A stretch of DNA of 64,000 nt, from contig CM048572.1 in assembly GCA_026413225.1 (NCBI GenBank), positions 1,550,001-1,614,000 of the forward strand, read 5' to 3'. The position numbers and the translations under genes were made by a program. Position 1 is the first letter of the stretch, and each line of letters opens with the position of its first letter. The notes beneath the pieces are model-generated. The model saw only the letters and a program-made list of their open reading frames with translations. It was not told the origin of the DNA and did no database searches. Positions 51,354 to 64,000 of this stretch are shown here, one piece after another. Source of the stretch: Otis tarda. Taxonomy: Eukaryota > Chordata > Aves > Otidiformes > Otididae.

Positions 51354-54300
51354 CCTCCATTCCTCACTGAACGCAGGTTTAACACGGCTCAGAGGGCTGG
51401 GAGGGGCAGGCCCACTCGTGCTGCCTGGACTCACCTCTGCCCACCCTGTGCCCGCAGACCCCGCAGACCACACACAGGAATCCAGCTCAGGGATGACACC
51501 AAGTTTGCCCCTCAATTTTAACCCTTTCCAGCCCTGGCACCGCTCCTCCTCCTCCACCTCCACGTGCCCAGATGCCAGCCCTGCCGGGGGGCTGGCAGGA
51601 ATCGGTGTCATTTCCACGATGCACAGATACAATCCTGACGAACGGCTGTACCAACCCACGTCGGGGTCAAAACTGGGAGAGCTGCACGGAGACCCCCAGC
51701 ACCCTCCGCAGAATGCTCCAGCCTGGAGCTCCCCCACCCAGCGCCCTCCAGCCCTCACCCCAGAGAGGGACCCTCCACGCCAGGCAGACATTTCCCAGTA
51801 AGCAAACATTGCTGGTTTTCCCTCACTCTCCCCCAGCCCTTTCATTTTACCTCCTGGACAATCCTGAGCAGTTGTTTTTCTCTCCTGTTTAATCTCTCCA
51901 GCTCCCAGAGGATGTGCGCTTAGCGCCTGCAGAAGCTCATCTAGCTTTGATGTGTCTCAAATTCCACCCCCAGGCAGGTGACGGGTATTCAGGGAACTTG
52001 GACAATTAAATGACAACAGAAGGAAGGGCTGGAGGAGGTTGCGGGGGAAGGGGGGGGAAGGAAATAAAATAAATAAAGGGGAAAAAAAAAGCAAACCTGA
52101 ATGAAGCCTCTTCTCCTCACTGCACCCAAGGGCAGAGCCCCAAGGTGGCCAGAGCCCGTGGGAATCTCCAGTGCCTCCTGCTCCGTGCTTGGACAGGAAG
52201 GTCCCAATCCAGGCACCAGAGGCACAGAAGCCTGCTCCCGGCACAGGAGGGTGCTGCAGCCAGCCTGAGCGCAGGGAGCAGGGACCCCGTCGCCGCAGCC
52301 GAGCTGGCCCCACCACGGCACAACCCAAGGGAGAAACTGACGTCCAGGAGGTCACCAGGTGGATGAGTCCAACAGCAGCAAGGCCATCTGCCACCCTAGA
52401 CAGCTTCTCACCCCCGACCGGCATCACCGCAGCCAGGCCGGCACAAGGGACCCACTCAGAGATGGCCTGGAGCACGGGCATCCGTTTCTCCCGAGCTGCC
52501 CTGACTTCAGATCATCCATCCAGGGCGCCAGTGCAGCCGCAGGGGCTCCATCACCAGAGCCCCTCTGGACGAGGCAGCATAGTACCGCGTTCCCCACAGC
52601 AGCACCAGGGACGGGCACTGGGGCTGTCACTGGTGGCAGCGAAGGGGTGGGACAGCAACGTGCCCGGCAGGGCCGCAGCATCCACCTGTCCGAACGTCTG
52701 CGTCTGCCCAGCAACCCAGGTACCAGCACCGTCTTACTTGCAGCCATGCGGTCTCGTGCAGCAACAGCCAGAGCAGGGTTATGGCAGCCCTCTCCTTCCC
52801 TCGCCCTCCTGTCCCTTCCATCCAAAACTCATCCTTCAAACGTAACCTTGCGCTGAGGAACAAGAAGCATCATGGGGTCACGAGGCAGCGCTCCCTCTCA
52901 GCCCCTGGCCACCCCTGCCATGGGGTTGACTGGGTGTCGCTGGGCTTTCGGCTGGAGGAAAGCTGGACCTGTGCAGCAGCTGCGTGTGGAATGACGGATG
53001 CTGCCTCAATGCCGGCTGCCTCGAACGGCCTGGGTCATGACGTGCGCATGGCAGCAGGATGAGCATCCTCCAGGTGACACCAGTGGCAAGGAGACCCAAT
53101 CTCACGCTCCATCCAGCACATCTGGTGGCCTCAGAGGCTCTGAAACCTCCTCACCACACTGCAAAGCTCCCTCCGGTGCCTCGCCAGCTCCCCCATTGCC
53201 CTACCAAGCGTCCTGCCTTCTTTGTGGGTGGGGAAGGACGCAAGCCAAGACCTGAGTTGCAGGAGAGCTACGGTTTGATGAAGAACTGGCCCTTTCCAGA
53301 AGTCCCTGAGCAATGTCACAGCAGAGAAAACGCCAGCCACGCTGAGGACCCTCTCAGCAGGCTGAGACGCTGCACGCAGACATGGCGCGCACCCAGCACC
53401 CAGCCCCACGGAAGGAACATAGCCTGGGGCACAGGCGAGCCCAGCACCTGCAGCTCTCAGCACCTGCTCTTGTAGCTGCTGAGGATGGGAAGTGGCCCAG
53501 AACCCAGAACCTATTTAACCCCTTCAGCACCAAGGAGGAAAGCCAAGAAAGGAAAATCAAAAGCCTCTGTCCCAGAATAAAGGAGAGCAGCAAGGGCTGT
53601 GGAGGAGCTGGGCTGGAAGAAGCCCAGAGAGGTGCCACCACCAGCTCCCATCTGTGGGAACACGATGCCCCGGAGCATATCCACTCCAGGGCCCCGTGCT
53701 CTCCTGCACACGGTCCAGCTCCGCATCCACCCCCGGGAGCAGCAAGTCCCACAGATCCCCAGGCCACGCTGCGCCTGCTCAGACGCTGCCTGTGGCTTCG
53801 CATCCCTTGGGCCCTGCTGTCCCACAAAAGCTGCTGAAACGCCAGTCCCAGGCGGCCAGTCCTCCTCCACAGGGATCCGAGAACAGACAGCTCTTCCTTC
53901 CCACCCAGCCCCGGTGGGATCACCACTTCAGCAAGGCAGGAGCTCATCCCAGCCCTTCACACCCTTGGCCAAAACCGGTGGTGAGGGTGGTACCTCACAC
54001 GGGAACAGAGCCCCCTGCCCCGCTGAGACCTGCCAAGGACTCAGGGCGAGCGCACGGCCATCGGAGCAGCGAAGCTGCATCTTCCAGGGAAAGCTCCATC
54101 TCCTGCCGCCCGCGTAGATGGCGCACGTCAAAGGTGGGGCAAGGTCCCAGCCCCAGCACGGCTCTCGGGCAACGGCCAGGCAGAGGGGGTCAGGGACGGG
54201 TGCGCATCCCCGCTCCCCCGGGCTGTAGGACGGCCCAGCTCCTACCCGCCGTGATGCCGAAGAGGTTAAAAGCACCAGCCAAAGCAAGCAGGGTGTTGGG

Positions 54301-55499
54301 CCAGAAGCCAGCCCTGTCCCAAGCTGAGTTTGCGGGAGCTGGCAGCTCCACCAGCCTTCAGGGCGCGCGTTGCCACACAGCGAAAACCTGTCCAGGCCAC
54401 AGCAGCCGGGACGGCAGGGAGCACGCTTCACTGACCAAGGCACGTCTCGCAGCGAGGATGGGCCCCGAATCAAGAGGAAAGTGCACCAGCCGCCCCGAGC
54501 CAGGGCGGGGGCAGCAGGCACGGCACCGCCCGGGACACCCGCCGCTCGAACGCCCGCCCCGCAGCAGTGCCGCCAGCGCTGCCCACCCAGCCAGGGCCCC
54601 ACTGCTGCAGCGCGTGAAGGGCAGGGAGGAAAGAACACTGTCACCCTCCTAACCAAAAACCAGTCCAAGGGCGCTTCTCAGGGGAAAGGGACAGGGTCCT
54701 GGGCCCGTCCCTGTAACAAATCACTAATCCTGCCCCGGGTGCTGGGGAGGGACCTCAGCAGCCGCTCTGTGCTCCTCTGTGCTCTGCAGCATTAGAAACT
54801 CCCTGCGAGCAGAGTTCGGGGGCAAAACCATCTCGGTGCACACAGCGCGGGGGGCTCTGCCTGGGGGCCGGGGCTGGCCGTGCCCCGCTGGCCCCTGCGC
54901 GCGTTTCCAGATGCGGAAGGGGCTGCCCAAGAGGTGCCATGGCCAAATGGAGCAACCAGCCCAGGCGGGGTCCGGGGTCTCCAGGGAGACACTGGGACCC
55001 CAGCGCTGCAGCCATCCCTCCCCTCCTACTCCAGCCATCACGCAGGGACAGCATCGGCGTGGAGCCCACAGCTGTTCTGGTGCAGCCAAGGGAGGGAGGC
55101 TGAGCCAAAGGCTGTTACGGTAACAACCAGCGCCCTTTGAACCCAGTTCCCCCAGCTGCAGATATGCCCCGCGGCCGACCGCTGCGCAGCACCAGCGAGG
55201 CACCTCGGACACACACCAGAAGCAGGCAGGGGTGCTGCAAACCGTGGGGACCACCCATCACCAGGGAGCACCCGCAGCTGGGGAGCCACCGAAGGGAGCC
55301 CAGCTCAGGCACAGGCTCAGCTCTGCCTTCTTTCCATCTTCTCCCTCCTCGCAAAGGAAGGCCCAAGCTCTCCGCCAACAGCCATCGTCCTCTCACCCGC
55401 AGCCCCAGAAGAGCCCTGTTTGGGTCTAACGCAGTGGCTACCACTTGCCATTTGCCCCAAGGTAATGGTCACGTCTTGTGCACCACTTCCGAGGAGGAT

Positions 55500-55545
55500 T
55501 GAGTAGGAAGGGACCTACAACGATCCAGTCCAACTGACAGATGAC
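55500..55545 (-). mobile_element. Short CR1-like remnant
   Basis: GAGTAGGAAGGGACCTACAA and GATCCAGTCCAACTGACAG resemble the 3' end of a CR1 subfamily in minus orientation. It is too short for certainty. Confidence 0.55.
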
Positions 55546-58407
55546 CATCTCCTTCCAGCAAGCTCCCAGTCCTCTCCCTTCACCCTCCCTACCAATCCCC
55601 AGCAGCACGGCCTCACGACATCCAGGAGGGAGGATATTGCATCAGCTGCGAGGGAGCTGTAGAAATTCAGAGAAATGAGCAGCTCACCGCCAGCACCACT
55701 GCGCTGTGACGGGAGTGTCACCGAACCTTCCGGAGGTGGGGGGACACCTCCCTCGGGACAAAGTGGCAGCTGGCCCGGGCTGTGCTGGCAAGGCTTTGCT
55801 TGCTCAGACTGGCCAGAGAGCCGGGACCCGCAGGCGACCGGCACACGGCTCCGCAAGCACACGGCTCCGCAAGCCTGGCTGGAGCGCACAGCCACAGCCC
55901 AGTGCTGCTGCGCAAGTGCCTCTCCAAGCCCCCAGTGCTGGCTCACGAGATGCAACCAAAAGCGGGAAATGTGAAGCCAGAGACACCCCAATCCGGGCCA
56001 CCGACCCCCACGCTTCCTGCCAGGCAGCGCCCAGGAGCCGAACGCTCCGCGCCGGTGGTGGCCGGTGCCCGACCGCCCAGGCAGCCGTCCTCGCGCAGAG
56101 CCCCAACGCTGAACCACACAGACACCCTGCCCCGTGCTGGAGGGAAACCGAGGCACACGGTGACGCAGGGTCACATGCAACCCACCGCTGAAGCGGGGCC
56201 TGCACCTCTGCCCCCATCAATTCCAAAAGTGGTCTTCCAGCACCCAAACTCTTCAGCATACAGAGATGGGACAAGAAACCCTGTCATTGTCCTTGCTTTC
56301 CCTACAGACACGTGCTCCCGGACACGGGCAGAGCTGGCATCTTGCTGGACCCGCAAAGAGCCCTTCTGGAGGGACGGTCCTGTAGCATCACTGGAGAGAA
56401 ATCACTCATAAAAAGTAATGAGCTGCCCCGTTCAGAGCCAGCATCACCTCCCCGCAGCAGAGCAGCCCATCCAGTCGAAGGGCCCCCAGGGTCTCTGAGA
56501 AGGCCTGGACCACAAGCCCTCGACTCTTTCAGGCATCCCAGCAATTTAATTCTGCAGCTCGGACCTATCGCTGTCCTCTCCCGTCCTTCGCTCCCAGGTT
56601 CCCCGGGACACGCCTCGGGCCGGCCCTGCCCAACACCCAGGCTCCGATCCACACCCAACAAAACCCAACGGCCGGTTTGCAAACAGGCCGCCCTCCTCAA
56701 ATCCTCCGCACAAAAGAGGACACGGAAACTCAGCACCGAGCGTGACGCCCCAGCATCGCTCCGTCAGCGGGCCAAGACTGGGACAGCCGGTAGGAGCTTT
56801 TCCGTTGGCACAACAGCTGTTGCCCACCTCCTAACTGAACCGGGAAAAAATCCCAACACCTAAGGAAAGCCAGAACAAGCCCAAGCCCCGCAGTTTTGTG
56901 CTGTGGTGGTGGCAGGCCACGTTCCCAGTCCTGCTGGGGGTTTCTGGCAGACGAGCCTCCCTGCAGCACTGGCTCCGTGCTGAGCAACCCCTTCTACGCT
57001 ACAAAACCCACTCAGCCTTATGTGGGATCTGGGAAGGAGAATAAAAGCCTTCAGAATAAACTCACGCTGCTTCCAGGGGCTGCTCTCGGCGCTCTGCTCG
57101 GGCACAGTGCACAACCTGCAAAGAAGAAATCAGATTTGGTTAAAAAGGAAAGAAAAAAAACCCTTCCCAGAGACGGTGGCGAGCACACGGAAGGACGCTA
57201 GCCAGGCGCTTCATCACAAGATGGTGCCCACACGGCTCGAGTGCTGCGTTTGAACTCCACACAAATCGGCTCGCCGGGAACGCCAGCTCCACATTACGTT
57301 AGACGCTTTACTCTCAGAGAGACTGATGTGAAAACCAGCACCTTCTCAGGCAGCCAGCCTGCCCGCTGCGCGCGCTGCGAGCCAGCTCTGCTCGTTTGAG
57401 TGATAAAAGCAAATATTTACTACAGGCAGTGCCGCAGAACCAACACACCTCCGAGAAGCGAAACAGATACCCTCCCGGCTGGCGCGGCCGGCCGCTGCCC
57501 AAGTTCTCTTTTCAGGGCCATCTGTGCCACCCCCTTGTCACCGTCCCTCTGCCCCCCGGCGCGGGCCCTGCGGCAACGCCGAGGGCAACACCTGCTCAGC
57601 AGGACTCGTACCCGGGCGAGGACGCGGGTCGGCGGTGCAGGGCCCACGGGAGCCAGCCCCGCTCCCTCCTCCCAGGGTGACCGGCAGCGCTGGCACACCA
57701 GGAGTAAAATCAGCAGGTTTAACAGGAAAAGCCCAAATCCTGCAACGGCGTTTTCAGGGCCACTTTTTAGATGACAACTGCATCTAACGCGGGAACACCT
57801 GCCCCAGAGACACTGCAGTGACACGGAGGAGGAAGCACAGCCTTACCTTCTGCTTTCCCAAGGGTTAATTTTCAAACACACCTTCGCCAGGCAAGGGCCA
57901 CCCTGCCACCAGCACGGAAGCAAAGCGGGCAGGGTGACCCGCCTACGCAAAGCGCCCAACTCTCCCACGGCCTCAGCAAAAGCCTTTCACTCTCTGCAAG
58001 CAAACACCAGCCTCGCACGCAGCCCGACACGGCTCGCCCGGCGCGACACCGACCCACAGCAGCATTCCCAAGAGCTTGCTCGGGGCACAAAAGCTGCTCC
58101 GCTTTGCGTTTGGACGGAGGCCCCGGGCAGCGACTGATCCACGGCCGGGCAGCTACTGCGTGGGGCTCTGGCTGTTCCGTCCGGACAAGGACAGGACCCC
58201 CGCTGTCCCCCAGGCAGAAAACCTTTTGCAATAAGGTCGGGAGCTTCAGCACCTCCAAGGAAACAAAACCACCGTTGAGCAGGGAGAAACTGCACCCCCA
58301 GACGATTTGCATGAGAGATACAGAAAGAGGAGGGAGTTACAGCGTGCGCGGCCCTGTCCCAGCCCGCTGCTGCTGTCACATGACAGGGCTGAACATAAAA
58401 TTGTGCT

Positions 58408-58880
58408 GAGTTTTGGGGCCCTCACTATGAGAAAGACATTGAGTTGCTGGAGCGCATCCAGAGAAGGGCAATGAAGCTGGTGAGGGGTCTGGAGCAGCTG
58501 AGGGAACTGGGATTGTTCAGTCCCAGAAGAGGAGGCTGCAGGGAGACCCCATTGCTCTCTACAACTGCCTGGCAGGAGGGTGTAGGGAGGTGGGTGTTGG
58601 TCTCTTCTCCCAAATAACTTGTGACAGGATGAGAGGAAATGACCTCAAGTTGTGGCAGGGGAGGTTTAGATTGGATATCAGGAAACATTTCTTCACTGAG
58701 AGAGTGGTCAGGCACTGGACCAGGCTGCCCAGGGCAGTGGTGGAGTCACCATCCCTGAAGGTGTTCAAAGAACGTGTAGAGGTGGCACTTCAGGACACGG
58801 TTTAGTGGACATGGTGGTGTTGGGTTGATGGTTGGACTTGATGATCTTGGAGGTCTTTTCCAACCGTAATGGTTCTATGA
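58408..58880 (+). mobile_element. CR1 LINE 3' fragment, plus orientation
   Basis: It runs from GGGGCCCTCACTATGAGAAAG through GAGGCTGCAGGGAGACCCC, TTCACTGAGAGAGTGGTCAG, GCTGCCCAGGGCAGTGGTGG and TGATCTTGGAGGTCTTTTCC, to GGTTCTATGA. It includes the end of the reverse-transcriptase ORF region and the 3' UTR. Stop codons prevent coding. Confidence 0.95.
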
Positions 58881-60448
58881 GGGGAAGCACAAGCAGGATG
58901 TCATCGCACACTGGTGCTGGGCACGCTCTCGTACACCCCTGCCCACCAAGGACATTTTTCTTTGCAGCCACCGTGTAGACTGGCTTTACTGCTCAGCTGC
59001 CTCACTGTGTGCGGAGCAGGGCTGGGATGCAACACGGGCCAAGGGATGCCACTGGCACATGGAGGCTGCTGTCCCATGCCATTAACTACGTGCCCACACC
59101 TCTCCATGCCACAACATCTCCCCCTCCTTCACCCGCCCCGTCCTCCCGTGCAGATGTTGCTGCCCAGAGGCTCACGAGCCGAGGGAGAGAAAGGGCCCCA
59201 CCAGGAGAAGGGCTCTGCCCTCTCCCAGCGGCAGGACACACAGGTGCCCCGAGCTGATCCGGGGAACGGACTCCAACACCAGCAGCTCCTGCTCCCACCC
59301 GCAGACGGTCGCACAAAGCCGCGGGGATCCGTGGGGCTCTGTCCCCTCTTTGGCGCAGCCCCCGTGGCCCTGCTCCTGTTCTGCCAAGCCCAGCGATGTC
59401 TGTAGGGGCCCCGTACGCTCGGCTTTCTCCCGTCCCAGCTGAAGGGTGAGTCAACAGACGCACAGCAGAGACGGGCACACACACGTAGAGCCAGGCAGGA
59501 GAACAGCCAGCTTTCTACAGACTCAGAAGGGGCATCGCACCAGCAGCCCCGGGACCTGGGGCTCACCAGGCTGGGGCTCACCGCGGTCCTTCTCCGAGGG
59601 AGGATGCAGCCACCAAAGGCAAGGCAGCGGCACGCAACACTCCCCAATCTCCTGCATTAACGCTGCCAAACAAAGCCCCTGCGCTCTCCGTCAGCCACCG
59701 ACCATCCCCGCTTCTCCTCTTCTGCTACGGGAAGCAGCATTCACTGGGGCTGGCTGCACCGCAGCAGACCCCGAGCGATAGACGTTTTGGGATCTGAGCT
59801 ACTGCATCAATTAGTATCATACTAATGAAGTGCTCTGAGAACAACAGGCAGCAGGAGCAAGACCCTCCCCTAACCCTGTCACTTCTGCCTGCAAACACGC
59901 GGCTCCCCAGAAGCTCCTGCTGGCAAAACCCATCCTAGAGCACATGGCGACCTCCTGCCACGCAGCTCTCCCCGGCGCCGGGCCGGTGCCTACACCACCG
60001 CAGCCGCAGACAGTGCCCCGGGCTGGAGACAGCCCAGTGACCCACATTGTCACAGCATCGTCACCGCAACCATCCGGCCTGGCGCTGACGGGGTGAGCGC
60101 AAGCGCTGGCTGTAGAAGCAGGCGCCGAGACACCAGCGACAGCCAGACGAAGGCTTCGGGCCGTGCAAGGGCAGGTCCTAGCCAGCGTGGCCGGCTGCGG
60201 TGAGGAGGGAGCCACACGCCGAGCTCAGATCCCACCAGTCTAGGCTGGCGCATTGCAGAAATGCTGACGGATCCAACGAAGGGCAAGGAAGGGGACAAGG
60301 ATTCATGCTGTCCTCTTCTCACGTCCACCACAGCAGGGACATAAACAGGGCGGGGCAGCGCAGTGGCCCCAGGGCACAAAGCCCGACCCAGAGGTGCAGC
60401 TGTGCACGGCTCCACCCTGCGCTGGGACACATCAGCTCCTGCGAGCCC
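58881..60448 (-). other. Unique intronic/intergenic DNA between two CR1 copies
   Basis: 1.6 kb of GC-rich sequence flanked by oppositely oriented CR1 elements. No gene is supported. Confidence 0.7.
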
Positions 60449-60995
60449 AGAATCGTAGAATCACAGAAGGGTTTGGGTTGGAAGGCACCTTCAAAGCCCA
60501 CCCACTCCAACCCCGCTGCAAGGAGCAGGGACATCTCCAACCAGATCAGGTTGCTCAGAGCCCCGGCCAACCTGGCCTGGAATGTTTCCAGGGATGGGGC
60601 ATCCACCCCCTCTCTGGGCAACCTGGGCCAGTGCTCCACCACGCTCAGTGTCATTTTTTTCCTAATATCCAGTCTGAATCTGCCTCCCTCTATTTTAAAC
60701 CCATCACCCCTCGTCCTGTCACAGCAGGCCCTGCTGAACAGTCTCTCCCCACCTTTCCCTGCAGCCCCCTTTAGGCACGGGGAGCCGCTCTCAGGTCTCC
60801 CTGGAGCCTCCTCTTCTCCAGGCTGAACAGCCCCAGCTCTCTCAGCCTGGCCTCACAGCAGAGCTGCTCCAGCCCTCTCAGCATCTGCATGGCCTCCTCT
60901 GGACCCTCTCCAACAGCTCCACGTCCTTCTGATGTTGGGGGCTCCAGACGCAGCGCTGCAGAGGGGGTCTCACCAAAGCAGAGCAGGAACAGCCC
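60449..60995 (-). mobile_element. CR1 LINE 3' fragment, longest copy
   Basis: Minus-oriented. It starts at the AGAATCGTAGAATCACAGAA tail and extends through GGGACATCTCCAACCAGATC, the TCTATTTTAAACCCATCACC block, TCTCCAGGCTGAACAGCCCC and CTCTGGACCCTCTCCAACAG. It has no intact ORF. Confidence 0.95.
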
Positions 60996-63900
60996 AGCCA
61001 GTGCTCAGCAGGAGATGGCCATGGACCACACCACCATGGGCCTTCCAGGTCGCCCTGCCCCTGACTCACGTAGGCATGCGTGTACCCAGAGCCAGAGCAG
61101 ACCTCAAGGGAGGCTTCTCTTGCTCTAGCCAGCTGACTCTGCAGAACCTTCATCCATCGGGACTCGCAGTAAGTCTCCTAAGAAGCAACACTGCTGAGAA
61201 TTCAATCTAGAATTTTCCCACCCAAAAGTTCACCATCAATGTTGAGTTTGTATCCTTGCCAAGAATTGCGCTTTCCCATAGCGAGCAGCAGCCCCAGCTG
61301 CATGACCCTCCCTTAGGCCTCAACGCAGCACCCCTCTCCCACTTTGAGACCTTTGCCACGTCCCTCTCATCGCCAGCAAAGCCGAGACCCAAAGCTTTGT
61401 CAGGTGCCGTGCCATCGTATGCTCAGCAGGAGCTCCCGCAGCCCCATCAACACTGCACACCGGAACACTTCATCGCTTCTCTCCCGCACAGGGGCCCTGC
61501 TTCCCCCAGAGCACCACGAAGGAGAAAAACCTGCAGGCCCCCTCCCTGCACTGCAGCCCCTCCGGTGAGGACAGGCAGCAGGAGGACGCCAGGGGCTCGT
61601 CCCCCGCTCCGCCCCACAGCCTGCCCGGGTACCCACCTGCCTCTGGCCCGGCCAGGACGGCTTTCTGCTGGCGCTCGCCCCAGCGAGCGTGATTAGCGGC
61701 TCACAAAGGGGAACGCGTCACGTAAAACGCACAATCAGATTTCCCGGCCCTTCTGCCCGTAACAAAATGTCTCGTGAAACGGCTCGTTCTGTTCTCCCAT
61801 AGAAACGCGGTTCCCTTCAAAAAGCCTGATACGAGGAGAGGGGAAAAAAAAAAAAGAAAAGGCAAAGCTAAAAATATCTTCTGAAAGATACCACGACAGC
61901 AACAGATTCACAGGAAAATGAGGTGGGAAGGGGGCTGTGAATGTGTTAGGATCCTGTTTAATCCCTCTTCAGCCACCTAAAAAATCCACGGGAGGCAGAA
62001 CCGATACCTCAACATTTCCTTTGTGCGCAAGATGACTCCACCCTGTGTTTTCCTCTCCATCTGATACTCGGGGAAGGACACCGGCACACATCCCCGCTCC
62101 GCTGCCAGGCGGCAAGCGGGGCCCCGGCAGCGGGTGAGCCGGCGGCTGGAACCCGGCGACGCTCCGAATCCTTCTCTCAGGGTCACCCTGAAGGCAGGAT
62201 GGGGTCTGCACCTGGTCCTGGCTTCCACCTCAGTGCCGATACCTCCCAAAGGAGCACCAGGCTTGGGGACCGATGGGACAGCAGGGGCAGGGACAGCAGA
62301 GCCCGGGGAGAGGGCCACGGGGTCCCGTCACAGCTGGCGGGCAGAGGGCTGGTTTCCGAAAGGGCGCTGGGGCAGGTGCCGAGCTGCTCCCACAGTTCAT
62401 CTCCACAAAGAAGCCCAGATGCCCCAGTAAAACTGCTGGCAACTGCAGATCGGCAGCTTCAGCCTCGCTTGTCTCGTGTTTGGAGCACGACAGGGTCAGC
62501 CCGGGCTCTGCGCTGTGATCGCACCCGACCCGGGATGCTGCTCACCCAGCCCCGGCCGCTGGCGGCCGCAGCAGCTCCGCACGGGGCAGGCCCGGCCGGG
62601 GCACTGCTGAGCCCCAGGGGAGCTAGTGTTGCCTTTCGGGGGGCAAGGGATGGACCGTCAGCAGAGGATGGAAGGAAATCCCTCTCGCAGAGTGCTATGA
62701 TCCAGATTTTAAGGCTCTGCCTGCTAGCGAGGGTAAACCTGTGAGCGTGCACGAGCATGCAGAGGGGCGTGCACGCACGGCAGGCAGGGCACTGACTAAT
62801 CCCCAGCTTCACTTCCGAGCACCCTCAGCCGCGCACCGGGACAAGCAGACGTGAAGTATCCGTACCAAACCACCCACCTCGGGCTCTGGGCTGGCCCCCC
62901 CTCCCACACAGCCCCACAGCTCCCCGTGCAGCGCAAGGAGAGCAAACCCTGCCAACGCTCGGCCCGGCAGCTCTCCGTACGTGTGCGTCCATGCACGGTG
63001 CCTCTCCCTGGAGCAACTGTCATCCAAACCAACGGACACCCACAGGGCCTGGGCCCAACATCCCGCTCTGCACCAGGGGCACGCTCTGCGGACGGGAGGG
63101 CTGCTGCAGAGGCAGCCACTGCTTCCATGGCTGCCCAAATCTCCTCCCCTTCCCTTTAAGGCGCACTTAGGTCCTGGACAACCCAGACACTTCCACCCAA
63201 GGGCTGGGAGGAGAGGAAAGATGGATCTGCAGCCACAAGGAAATACTGCAACATGTCCCCATTGAAGACGGTCTCCTCCCACCACGCTTCCCATCTCCTG
63301 TAATCCAGACGAGGTGAGGTGCGCGAGAAAGGCTGGTCCGCTCGGAAGCTGCCTCACTGGCGGCAGTGACGCTCAGCATTACAGACGCAAACGGCACGGG
63401 GCAGGTGCTGGGAAGGAGTTCCCAAAGGAGACAGGCCTCCAGCTCCCACAGATACCTACAGCTCCTTCCAGGCTCGAGCCGACAGCGAGCGCAAGCCCAG
63501 TGTCCAACCCCAATGTCCCCACGCCGGAGGAGACAGCCAGGGCCAGCCCTCTGCTCGGCACCGCAGAACCTCACAGGGCTCCCCGGCGCAGTTGCCCTGG
63601 CTGTGACAAATCCAAACCTGCTGACTCAGAGCCACCCGACTGCTCTAATGAGAACAATAAGCCACGCAGCCATCACTGTCACAGCTCAGCGCGAGCACAT
63701 TTTCAGATGCCGTACGAGAGCCGCGTATCTGTGGCTGCACAAGCCTTCCTGCACAGGAGCCGCCAGAAACTGGGGACTCGGGAACCTCCGCCGTTTCGCG
63801 TTCCTTCTTTTGCATCTACGCTTAAAACAGAGCTCCAGACTCAGCTCAGACCTCCAAGTGACAGGCACCGCACGAAAGTCTACTACAGAGCCAAACGCAG

Positions 63901-64000
63901 GCCTTACAGACGCCCACGCTGATCTGCCGCGAAGCTGAAGCCCGTACTCAGCCCCTCTCCTCGCACACGCTCGCTTCCCCGCCGGTACCCCAGCTGTCAC
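60996..64000 (-). other. EPB41L1: Right-end sequence, probably still EPB41L1 5' intron or promoter region
   Basis: 3 kb with an A-rich run near 61845-61860 and no recognised repeat or coding exon. No CpG island dense enough to be called the EPB41L1 promoter was identified, so the first exon may lie beyond the right edge. Confidence 0.55.

Larger units (their letters stand above)
45001..58410 (-). other. EPB41L1: EPB41L1 5' intron/regulatory DNA, middle part
   Basis: 13 kb of GC-rich sequence with no supported gene. It contains an 11-bp minisatellite (48960-49003), a CAAA run (51331-51353), a short CR1-like remnant near 55500-55545 and several AT-richer patches with homeobox-, GATA- or AP-1-like words (45060-45215, 47725-47795, 48545-48640). 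Confidence 0.65.

Overview
The window is vertebrate nuclear DNA, most probably from a bird. It is GC-rich and CpG-dense, has short exons with GT-AG introns, and its only recognisable dispersed repeats are 3' fragments of CR1 LINEs, the dominant avian retroposon. There are no operons, tRNA or rRNA genes, CRISPR arrays or prokaryotic signals. I cannot name the species.

Two protein genes are present, both on the minus strand and head to tail. From right to left, EPB41L1 (protein 4.1N, a neuronal FERM-domain membrane-skeleton protein) has its first coding exon at 33469-33658, stops at 6537-6539 and has a 3' UTR of about 3 kb ending near 3535. About 0.6 kb further on, the CpG-island promoter of AAR2 (a U5 snRNP assembly factor) drives transcription off the left edge, and only the last coding exon of AAR2 is missing. 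The order EPB41L1-AAR2 on one strand matches human chromosome 20q11, so this is probably the bird chromosome 20 equivalent.

Layout: 1-418, last AAR2 intron; 419-2888, two AAR2 coding exons; 2140-3480, CpG island; 3535-6536, EPB41L1 3' UTR; 6537-13648, EPB41L1 C-terminal domain and U3 exons; 15599-18283, a giant in-frame exon of 895 codons; 22696-22794, a candidate 33-codon exon; 24040-33639, spectrin-actin-binding, FERM-adjacent, FERM and N-terminal exons; 33659-64000, 5' intronic or regulatory DNA with CR1 fragments and no supported coding exon.

Joining the exons by splice sites and phase gives an 874-residue short form, close to the 881 residues of human 4.1N. Including the giant exon gives 1769 residues, and the candidate 99-bp exon would add 33 more. 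All optional exons are phase 0, so each can be skipped without a frameshift. The giant exon, with its degenerate internal repeats, and the CpG-rich intron plus ATG-bearing exon upstream of it are the most interesting parts. I see no unknown multi-gene system here.
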